DNA from: Verrucomicrobiota bacterium
GTDB taxonomy: Bacteria > Verrucomicrobiota > Verrucomicrobiia > Verrucomicrobiales > Verrucomicrobiaceae
Assembly (NCBI GenBank): GCA_023429545.1
Contig: JAEYUU010000450.1
Coordinates: 1-11,262 of the forward strand
Direction: 5' to 3'
DNA: 11,262 nt
The translations under genes and the position numbers were made by a program. Positions 6,251-11,262 of this stretch are shown here, in pieces. The stretch's first letter is position 1. The number at the start of each line of letters is the position of its first letter. Under the pieces are notes generated by a model. It did not search any database. It was given only the letters and a program-made list of their open reading frames with translations, and had not been told where the DNA came from.

Positions 6251-7564
6251 ATGCTTCGCAAGATGAACGCCGCTGATATCCTCAAACCGGTTCCGGGTGC
6301 CCTCGTGTGCCTGCTGGCAGCCTTGTCTGTGAGCAGTTGCTCGCTTTCTGCACTCCGCAAGCCCGCAACGCCGTCACCGCACGTGTTCATCTCCTACACG
6401 GCGCCTGCTCCGGGTGATACGAACCTGCGTCTCGCAGTCAAGGATCTCATCGATATGGAGGGACTGGTGACAAGTGCCGGGTCAGAGTACCTCTACAAAA
6501 ACGCCCCGCCTGCCGCGAAGGACGCTGAGTGCATGAAACACATCCGGGGCCGCAAGGACGTGACCATCGTGGGCAAGGCGAACCTCAGTGAGTTCGCGAT
6601 TGGAGTGTCCGGATCCAACGACTACTTCGGCACGCCGATCAATCCGGTGGACCGCAGCCGCGTTCCTGGAGGTTCCTCAAGCGGGTCCGCTGTGGCCGTG
6701 GCCATGAACCTCGCTGATGTGGCACTGGGCACCGATACCGCAGGCTCGATCCGCGTGCCGGCGGCCTGCTGCGGCATCGCGGGACTCAAGACCACCTTCG
6801 GACGAATCCCCACCAAAGGGGTGTATCCCATCTCTCCCAAATACCTCGACACCGTCGGCCCCATGGCTCGGGACGTGGATGGACTGGTGAAAGGCATGGA
6901 ACTGCTGGAGCCAGGGTTCGACAAGGAGTACGCCAGGGCCAGGGCGCTCAAGCCCGTGGCCAGGTCCATTCGCATCGGGCGTCTTCGTGTGCCGGGCACC
7001 GAACCTGCGATTGATGCCGCGATCGACGCCCGGCTTGCAGAGAGCGGCTTCCAGGTAATCCAGCTTGATGAAGCATTTCATGAGGAATGGAAGAAGGCAC
7101 AGCGCGACGGTAATCTGGTGGCTGCGGCCGCATCTTACTACAACAATGATGAAATCCGGAAGCACAAGGGCGTGGGCAATCGCGCACGCAAAGCCATTCT
7201 GTTTGGTGACCTCGTCTTCTCCCGGAAGTATGACGATGAGGCGAAGCGTGAGGAAGCCATCTCGCACCGTGATGCCTGGCGGGACACCCTGCGCAGGACC
7301 TTCCAGGAGGTTGACGCAATCGCTCTGCCCGTGCTGCAGCGTGCACCTTACACGCGAAACGTCCTCCTCACCGCCATCTTCGAAGCACGCTTCATCAAGA
7401 TCCAGAATACCGTGGCGGTGAACTACGCCGGCGTACCCGCTGTCGCCATCCCCATTTCGATGCCCGGCCAGCCATTCCCCGTGACCAGCGTCCAGTTCGT
7501 GGGTGCGTCCAATAGTGAGGCGGCGCTGCTGAACATCGGGAGGCTTGCGGAGGTGAAACGGTGA
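6251..7564 (+). CDS. Amidase-signature hydrolase, predicted lipoprotein
   Basis: A 437-residue member of the amidase-signature (GatA/FAAH-like) family, which hydrolyses C-N amide bonds. By family alignment the Ser-cisSer-Lys triad is Lys64 (LRLAVKDLID), Ser142 (PGGSSSGSA) and nucleophile Ser166 (GTDTAGSIRVP). All are present, so it should be active. The start has a lipoprotein signal: a positively charged beginning, a hydrophobic run (residues 16-27) and lipobox V27-S-S-C30. It is therefore probably exported and lipid-anchored, which argues against a role in tRNA amidotransfer. Compared with GatA it lacks most of the N-terminal helical segment before the catalytic Lys. The ATG at 6251 is preferred, with AGGAA 10 bp upstream; a TTG at 6245 and an ATG at 6263 are alternatives. 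Its stop overlaps the GTG of a short downstream ORF. The substrate is unknown. Confidence 0.88.
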   Translation: MLRKMNAADILKPVPGALVCLLAALSVSSCSLSALRKPATPSPHVFISYTAPAPGDTNLRLAVKDLIDMEGLVTSAGSEYLYKNAPPAAKDAECMKHIRGRKDVTIVGKANLSEFAIGVSGSNDYFGTPINPVDRSRVPGGSSSGSAVAVAMNLADVALGTDTAGSIRVPAACCGIAGLKTTFGRIPTKGVYPISPKYLDTVGPMARDVDGLVKGMELLEPGFDKEYARARALKPVARSIRIGRLRVPGTEPAIDAAIDARLAESGFQVIQLDEAFHEEWKKAQRDGNLVAAAASYYNNDEIRKHKGVGNRARKAILFGDLVFSRKYDDEAKREEAISHRDAWRDTLRRTFQEVDAIALPVLQRAPYTRNVLLTAIFEARFIKIQNTVAVNYAGVPAVAIPISMPGQPFPVTSVQFVGASNSEAALLNIGRLAEVKR

Positions 7565-7653
7565 GGACTGTGGTGACGATGGCAGACAACATTGATGCCG
7601 CCATCAAGCATTTGCGCTACAGAGGTCTCGATATGGAAGACATCCGATCATGA
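7561..7653 (+). CDS. Possible 30-residue ORF overlapping the amidase stop
   Basis: A GTG at 7561 shares a GTGA overlap with the amidase stop (7562-7564) and opens 30 codons. An internal ATG at 7579 would give 24 residues, beginning MADNIDAAIKHLRYRGLDME. That part has the charge pattern of an amphipathic helix. The frame ends in an ATGA overlap with the next small ORF. The chained overlaps suggest translational coupling to the amidase. A frame this short can easily be chance, and no family is recognised. It could also be a remnant of a longer gene. Confidence 0.3.
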   Translation: MRTVVTMADNIDAAIKHLRYRGLDMEDIRS

Positions 7654-7805
7654 CCATCAGCAGCCAGATCACCGAATCAGACCATCGCTCGATGCAGTGG
7701 CTCTGCCTCACCTTCATCATGGCGGGGTTGCCCCTGCTTCTGTTTCCTCGTTTCTTCCGCCGTCTTGCCGGGCTCGATGAAATACCAAGGGACAGCGTGC
7801 CCTAG
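7650..7805 (+). CDS. Possible 51-residue single-pass membrane protein
   Basis: An ATG at 7650 overlaps the preceding short ORF's TGA by four bases (ATGA) and is preceded by GGAAGA with 9-bp spacing, one of the better ribosome binding sites in this window. The product has a polar N-terminus (MTISSQITESDHRSM), one hydrophobic helix at ~17-33 (WLCLTFIMAGLPLLLFP), a basic FFRR patch and a short acidic tail. This architecture suits an inner-membrane microprotein with its C-terminal part in the cytoplasm. A nested inverted repeat begins 8 bp after the stop codon. No family is recognised. Minus-strand frames also cross this region, but they have no start signal or recognisable fold. Confidence 0.45.
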   Translation: MTISSQITESDHRSMQWLCLTFIMAGLPLLLFPRFFRRLAGLDEIPRDSVP

Positions 7806-7812
7806 AACGACC

Positions 7813-7846
7813 AACCGAGACCTGTCGAGACAGATGATATTCGGTT
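7813..7846. repeat. Nested inverted repeat behind the amidase cluster
   Basis: Outer arms AACCGA (7813-7818) and TCGGTT (7841-7846) enclose inner arms CTGTC (7822-7826) and GACAG (7829-7833). Lying just after the 51-residue ORF, it could act as a transcription end or an operator. The two-base inner loop is too tight for full RNA pairing and no long T run follows, so a standard intrinsic terminator is not assured. Confidence 0.35.
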
Positions 7847-8005
7847 TCATCCAGGAAATGAGGCCATCTTTCTTGGGAGATCTTCGCCATTGATTCATCG
7901 TTCTTGCCCCTTGTCCCTCTTCCATGCATCAACCGCTTGTACGCGCCGCGATTCTGGGTGAAGCGTTCCGTTTCCCAACCTCTCCAATTTCGCAACTTTC
8001 AATCC

Positions 8006-8338
8006 ATGGGTATCTTCGACAATGCCATCAGTTCCGGTGTAAAAATGGCCGTGAACCATATGCTGGGTGATATTGGCAGCCTGAGCCAACTGCATCTGGA
8101 CATCAAGGCAAAGACAGTTACGGGCACGGTGGAACTGCTGGGAGAGACCAGCCCGGTGGATTTCCAGGTCGGCAAGTACGAGCTCTCGAAGAAGGACGAC
8201 GGAGTCTACATCACCCTGAGGGAAATCACCTGCTCCCGCGAATGGCTGCAAAAAGCCCTGGCGAAATTCGAGCCAGAACCTGTGGTGAAGCTGCCGGAAA
8301 AGCTGGCGCATGCCGTGAGTTTCGCCGGAATGGTGTAG
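8006..8338 (+). CDS. Uncharacterised 110-residue protein
   Basis: A soluble-looking 110-residue protein without signal peptide or transmembrane helix. After a short helical start (MGIFDNAISSGVKMAVNHML) it appears to form beta strands: LHLDIKAKTVTGTVELLG, then SPVDFQVGKYEL, then GVYITLREITC. A helical tail (EWLQKALAKF...) ends with Pro-rich and AHAVSFAGMV segments. Alternating hydrophobic residues suggest a small beta-sandwich or lipid-binding-like fold, but I do not recognise the family. The ATG at 8006 is preferred because the 34 upstream in-frame codons (from a TTG at 7904) do not look protein-like. No Shine-Dalgarno sequence is visible. The exported thioredoxin-like gene follows 92 bp later on the same strand. 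Confidence 0.65.
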   Translation: MGIFDNAISSGVKMAVNHMLGDIGSLSQLHLDIKAKTVTGTVELLGETSPVDFQVGKYELSKKDDGVYITLREITCSREWLQKALAKFEPEPVVKLPEKLAHAVSFAGMV

Positions 8339-8430
8339 CCGCTGCAGTTCCCACAGCTCCTGGATTTCGGGACGCGTGTGCCAAAAAAATGGGCTTGTGC
8401 GTTTTGCGTCCAGCCTTCACTATCAGCCAC

Positions 8431-9054
8431 ATGAAGACTTCGCACTTCTCCATTGCGGGGCTGGCTTTCACACTGGCCCTCACTTTTGCTCCCGAGGTCC
8501 GTGCCGAAAACACGGTCTATCCCGCCGTCAAGGATTCGCTGGTCAAGTCCAAGGGAAAGGATGTGGAAACCTTTGATGCCACGTCGCTGCAGAATGCCAA
8601 GTACATCGCCATCTACTATTCCGCCTCCTGGTGCGGACCCTGCCGCGCCTTCACCCCGGACCTTGTGAAGTGGTACAAGCGGAACAAGGCCAAGAATCCT
8701 CACTTCGAGCTCATCTTCGTGAGCAGCGACCGCACCGCCAAGGATATGGCCGCCTACATGAAGAGTGATGACATGGAGTGGCCGGCTCTGGCCTTCGACA
8801 AGAAGAAGGATTCAAATGCATCCGCCGTTACGAAATACTCTGGGCGCGGCATCCCCTGTTTGGTTTTCATCGATGACACGGGCAAGGTGCTGTCCGATTC
8901 GTATGTGGACGGCAAGTACGTCGGTCCACGCAAGGTCCTGGAGGACATGGAGAAGATTCTGAAGGACAATCCCGCCACGGGAGGGGCGTCCGGATCTGGC
9001 ACGGGCAGCGGCAGTGCGCTGGATCGATTCAAGAGCACCAGCACTACACGGTAG
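8431..9054 (+). CDS. Exported thioredoxin-like (tryparedoxin/nucleoredoxin-type) protein
   Basis: A 207-residue protein with a Sec signal peptide (hydrophobic core ~8-20, likely cut after VRA at residue 25) and a thioredoxin-like fold. The active site is WCGPC with Cys68 and Cys71. The region after it (FELIFVSSDRTAKDMAAYM, then WPALAF) and the cis-proline loop GRGIPCLVF are typical of the tryparedoxin/nucleoredoxin branch. It probably acts as a periplasmic or surface thiol-disulfide reductase; its electron donor is not visible here. An additional cysteine follows the cis-proline. The C-terminus ends in a Gly/Ser-rich tail followed by ALDRFKSTSTTR, an extension outside the fold. The ATG at 8431 is chosen because the signal peptide begins there; the frame is open further upstream but overlaps the preceding gene. 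A possible hairpin pair follows the stop. Confidence 0.88.
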   Translation: MKTSHFSIAGLAFTLALTFAPEVRAENTVYPAVKDSLVKSKGKDVETFDATSLQNAKYIAIYYSASWCGPCRAFTPDLVKWYKRNKAKNPHFELIFVSSDRTAKDMAAYMKSDDMEWPALAFDKKKDSNASAVTKYSGRGIPCLVFIDDTGKVLSDSYVDGKYVGPRKVLEDMEKILKDNPATGGASGSGTGSGSALDRFKSTSTTR

Positions 9055-9080
9055 GAACAGGCGTTCTGCACGGGATGCAG
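9055..9080 (+). terminator. Two small adjacent hairpins after the thioredoxin-like gene
   Basis: GAAC/GTTC (9055-9058 with 9063-9066) and CTGCA/TGCAG (9066-9070 with 9076-9080) form two short stems immediately after the stop codon. There is no T tract, and the stems are short, so this is at best a weak or factor-assisted termination or RNA-stability signal. Confidence 0.2.
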
Positions 9081-9125
9081 CACAATTGAATGAATTATTG
9101 CGCTGCCCGGTCGAAGACTCATTTC

Positions 9126-9659
9126 ATGGAAAGATACAAAACCCTCTCCGGCCTCGCCATCGCAACCATCCTGCTGGGAAGTTGCGTCTACGTGCCGCCT
9201 CCAGAGCACTACGGCGGACCACCACCTCCACCTCCTGACGTTCCACCGCCGTATCACTACGATGGCCCACCGCCGCCGGACATGTACTTTGGCCGTGGCA
9301 GGCCGGGGAGGGACTACGAGATGCATTTTGAGAATCAACGTCGTGGCCGCACCCGCTACCTGCGCAACGTAGACCCTGACTACATTGTGGATGACCCTGA
9401 CGATGCTCCGATGTCTCCGGAGTCGACTCCTCCTGACGACGTGTCAGCAGGCAATACACCTCCGCCACCGCCCACGGAAACCGCACCAGCTCCGGAGAAG
9501 AAAATCGATCCCAACTCCGTGCCCTACGCCACCAGGACAAACACGCCGGGACGCGCGAAGAGCCCGTATCCACCGTACCGCGAACTGGACGTGTCCGGCA
9601 TGAAATCGGGCTCCATGGCCAAAGACCCCACCACTGGCAAGGTCTTCCGCGTGCCGTGA
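9126..9659 (+). CDS. Proline-rich lipoprotein with DPTTGKVFRVP C-terminal motif
   Basis: A 177-residue predicted lipoprotein. MERYKTLSGLAIATILLGSC is a type II signal peptide with lipobox LGSC and acylated Cys20. The mature part begins with dense proline runs interspersed with Tyr, His and Asp (PPPEHYGGPPPPPP...), then an acidic segment (NVDPDYIVDDPDD) and a second proline stretch. It ends in a compact block, YPPYRELDVSGMKSGSMAKD followed by PTTGKVFRVP. From memory, the closing block recurs at the end of Verrucomicrobial lipoproteins; I could not check this. It has no catalytic motif, and a structural or envelope-tethering role is a guess. The ATG at 9126 is chosen over one at 9090 because it starts the signal peptide and has GAAGA nearby upstream. 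It lies 71 bp after the thioredoxin-like gene and is convergent with uxaC. Confidence 0.82.
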   Translation: MERYKTLSGLAIATILLGSCVYVPPPEHYGGPPPPPPDVPPPYHYDGPPPPDMYFGRGRPGRDYEMHFENQRRGRTRYLRNVDPDYIVDDPDDAPMSPESTPPDDVSAGNTPPPPPTETAPAPEKKIDPNSVPYATRTNTPGRAKSPYPPYRELDVSGMKSGSMAKDPTTGKVFRVP

Positions 9660-9676
9660 TGAAAGCAGTCCGTCAA

Positions 9677-9692
9677 GAGTCCGGCGGACCTC
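9677..9692. terminator. Weak hairpin in the convergent gap before uxaC
   Basis: GAGTCC (9677-9682) and GGACCTC (9686-9692) pair around a GGC loop with one bulged C. It sits between two convergent genes, where a bidirectional terminator is expected. No T run is present on either side, so support is limited. Confidence 0.25.
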
Positions 9693-9719
9693 GGGCTATC
9701 GACCGTCAATCAGAGGCCC

Positions 9720-11141
9720 TCATCCCCGCGCCACATCCATGCCAAAGTACGCATGGGCATTCGCGTAGCAGATGCGCTTCACCATGCCGCCGACCAGTTC
9801 GTAGTCGTCCGGCACCAGGCCGTTCTGCATGTCGCGGCCCAGCAGATTGCACAGGATGCGGCGGAAGTATTCGTGTCGGGGAGGGGAGAGGAAGCTCCGT
9901 GAGTCCGTGAGCATCCCTACGAAGTGGCTCAGCAGCCCGGTGGAACTCAGGGCATTTATCTGCAACTCCATGCCCTCCAGGCAGTCAAGGAACCACCAGC
10001 CGCTGCCGAACTGCAGGCGGCCCGCGATGCCGTGCTCATTCCCCTGGTAGTTCCCGATGATGGTGGAAAAGACGTAGTTGTCCTTCGGGTGCAGGTTGTA
10101 GAGGACCACCTTCGGCAGATGGCCGCGCTGCTCGAGCGTATCGAGGTAGAAGCGCAGACCTTGGGCGTGCGAGGGGTCATCGATGGAGTCGCAGCCGATA
10201 TCGCGACCGATGTTCTTGAAGAGACGCGCGTTTGTATTGCGCAGCGCGCCGAGGTGGAGCTGCTTGGTCCAGCCCTTCTCCGCATCGAGCTGGCCAAAGT
10301 AGAGCATCAGGTAGGAACGGAATCGCGTGATCGACTCAACAGAGAGGACCTTGCCCGCGCGCGCCTGGTCGAAGGTGGCCTTCGCCTCGGCATCCGTCGA
10401 GGTCTCCGAATCCATGGCGGTCAGTCCATGGTCGCTGAGCCGCCCGCCCACCGAGTGGAAGAAGTCATGCCGCAGGCGGATGCCCTGCAGGAAGGAGTCC
10501 AGCGTATCGCACGCTTGACCCGTGATCCCGGCGAGTCTGTCCACCCATGCATTCCACGCTGGCACATCCTCCAGACGCATGCCCGCGTCCGGGCGGAAGG
10601 TGGGATACACCTTCACAGGGAAATCGGTGAGCTTTGCCACGGCCTGATGATGCTCCAGCGTGTCCGTGGGATCATCCGTGGAGCAGACCACTCGCACATT
10701 GGACTTTGAGAGCAGCTTCCGGCAGGAGAAGTCCGGCGTGGCGAGCTGCTCGTTGCAGCGGTTCCAGATGTTCTCCGCTGTCTTTTCGCTGAGCATCTCG
10801 TCGATGCCGAAGAAGCGCTTCAGTTCCAGCGCGGTCCAGTGGTAGAGGGGATTCCGCAGCGTGTGCGGCACCGTCTTCGCCCACGCGAGGAACTTCTCCT
10901 TCCACGGGGCCGAGCCCGTCACGTGGCTCTCAGGGATGCCATTGGCCCGCATCGCGCGCCACTTGTAGTGGTCCCCACCCAGCCAGATGTGCGCGAGCGT
11001 CTCAAACTTCTGGTCCCGCGCCATCTCATCCACGGGCAGGTGCGTGTGGTAGTCATAGATTGGCTCACTCTCAGCGAACTCATGGTAGAGCCGCTGGGCT
11101 GCCTTGGTGGTGAGGAGGAAGTCGTCGTGAATCAAAGACAT
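9720..11141 (-). CDS. uxaC: Uronate (glucuronate/galacturonate) isomerase
   Basis: A 473-residue protein matching UxaC in length and sequence throughout. UxaC interconverts D-glucuronate with D-fructuronate and D-galacturonate with D-tagaturonate, the first step in uronate catabolism, in the cytoplasm. It belongs to the amidohydrolase superfamily. The metal-binding HxH is His32/His34 in YDYHTHLP, followed by the family stretches IWLGGDHYKWRAMR and NPLYHWTALELKRFFGI, and later VRVVCSTDDPTD. It appears full-length and undamaged. The start at 11141 is preceded by GGCGG one base upstream; that element lies inside an inverted repeat that could fold over the start. No other uronate gene is complete in the window. 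A possible gene end lies 48 bp upstream on the same strand, so it may be the distal gene of an operon reaching beyond the right edge. Confidence 0.96.
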   Translation of the reverse strand: MSLIHDDFLLTTKAAQRLYHEFAESEPIYDYHTHLPVDEMARDQKFETLAHIWLGGDHYKWRAMRANGIPESHVTGSAPWKEKFLAWAKTVPHTLRNPLYHWTALELKRFFGIDEMLSEKTAENIWNRCNEQLATPDFSCRKLLSKSNVRVVCSTDDPTDTLEHHQAVAKLTDFPVKVYPTFRPDAGMRLEDVPAWNAWVDRLAGITGQACDTLDSFLQGIRLRHDFFHSVGGRLSDHGLTAMDSETSTDAEAKATFDQARAGKVLSVESITRFRSYLMLYFGQLDAEKGWTKQLHLGALRNTNARLFKNIGRDIGCDSIDDPSHAQGLRFYLDTLEQRGHLPKVVLYNLHPKDNYVFSTIIGNYQGNEHGIAGRLQFGSGWWFLDCLEGMELQINALSSTGLLSHFVGMLTDSRSFLSPPRHEYFRRILCNLLGRDMQNGLVPDDYELVGGMVKRICYANAHAYFGMDVARG

Positions 11142-11142
11142 G

Positions 11143-11164
11143 CCGCCAGCTAAGCGCGTGGCGG
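11143..11164 (-). promoter_or_regulatory. Inverted repeat abutting the uxaC start codon
   Basis: On the minus strand, CCGCCA (11164-11159), a 10-nt loop, and TGGCGG (11148-11143) form a perfect 6-bp GC-rich stem ending one base before the uxaC ATG. The 3' arm contains the only Shine-Dalgarno-like purines. In RNA it could mask the ribosome binding site; in DNA it could be an operator half-site pair. Confidence 0.35.
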
Positions 11165-11189
11165 GAGCGGGGTCAAGAGGGCAGGGGAT

Positions 11190-11262
11190 TCAGGAGGCAA
11201 TGGCCACCTCTTCGTGGTTGCGGCCCTGGAGGGCTGACGTCTGGTCGACCTCATGCTTAAGG
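11190..11262 (-). CDS. Possible C-terminal end of an upstream gene (23 codons visible)
   Basis: In one minus-strand frame the right edge reads LKHEVDQTSALQGRNHEEVA then IAS and a TGA at 11192-11190. The mix of charged and hydrophobic residues looks like a protein end, and the 48-bp distance to uxaC fits an operon. The stretch is too short to assign a family, and chance is a real alternative. The rest of this right-end segment holds nothing else I can recognise. Confidence 0.3.
   Translation of the reverse strand, partial: LKHEVDQTSALQGRNHEEVAIAS

Noticed and set aside
7677..7995. Two overlapping minus-strand frames of 82 and 92 codons between the amidase cluster and the 110-residue protein
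   Set aside because: Neither has a ribosome binding site, a recognisable fold or a partner gene, and they overlap the better-supported plus-strand membrane ORF.
8395..8423. Promoter-like TTGTGC-17-CACTAT before the thioredoxin-like gene
   Set aside because: Poor match at both hexamers and it would imply a leaderless transcript, so chance is more likely.
9208..9285. Repetitive CCACC/CCGCC-rich DNA that might be taken for a tandem repeat
   Set aside because: It is explained by proline codons in the coding sequence of the lipoprotein; no regular repeat unit is present.
9924..10709. Plus-strand 261-codon frame inside uxaC
   Set aside because: It is antisense to a full-length, highly conserved isomerase and has no recognisable domain.

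Overview
The window looks like chromosomal DNA from a high-GC, Gram-negative member of the PVC group, most likely Verrucomicrobiota. This is an inference. It rests on the plant/trypanosomatid-like phosphofructokinase, the two lipoproteins with clear lipoboxes, the zinc-ribbon/transmembrane protein and proline-rich lipoprotein of types I associate with Verrucomicrobiae, and start sites that mostly lack strong Shine-Dalgarno sequences. I see no rRNA, tRNA, CRISPR array, insertion sequence, phage gene or attachment site, so the region reads as ordinary housekeeping and catabolic DNA with several unfamiliar small or envelope proteins.

Layout from left to right. A minus-strand gene (1-987, cut by the left edge) joins a NadD-type nucleotidyltransferase domain to an NAD-kinase domain in one open frame. 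Divergent from it is a plus-strand run: a zinc-ribbon/transmembrane protein (1133-2464), a 46-residue membrane peptide (2520-2660) and an ATP-type 6-phosphofructokinase (2757-4184), which has a near-perfect 25-bp palindrome just upstream. Convergent with these is a CoA-disulfide reductase with a C-terminal rhodanese domain (4257-5927, minus). A 323-bp divergent intergenic region follows, then a lipoprotein amidase (6251-7564). Two very short ORFs, 30 and 51 codons, follow the amidase with GTGA and ATGA stop/start overlaps. Next come a 110-residue protein of unknown function (8006-8338), an exported thioredoxin-like protein (8431-9054) and a proline-rich lipoprotein (9126-9659). On the minus strand are uronate isomerase UxaC (9720-11141) and, at the right edge, what may be the last codons of an upstream gene.

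Functional threads. Redox and nucleotide cofactor metabolism recurs (NAD(P) synthesis, CoA-disulfide/polysulfide reduction, exported thioredoxin-like protein), as does sugar catabolism (PFK, UxaC). The genes do not form one obvious operon or system. The least ordinary item is the NadD-NadK fusion, whose adenylyltransferase active-site motif is also altered. The other points worth checking are the altered 'MGR' motif of the PFK, the palindrome upstream of it, and the overlapping small ORFs behind the amidase. I did not find convincing evidence of a new defence, mobile or RNA-based system.
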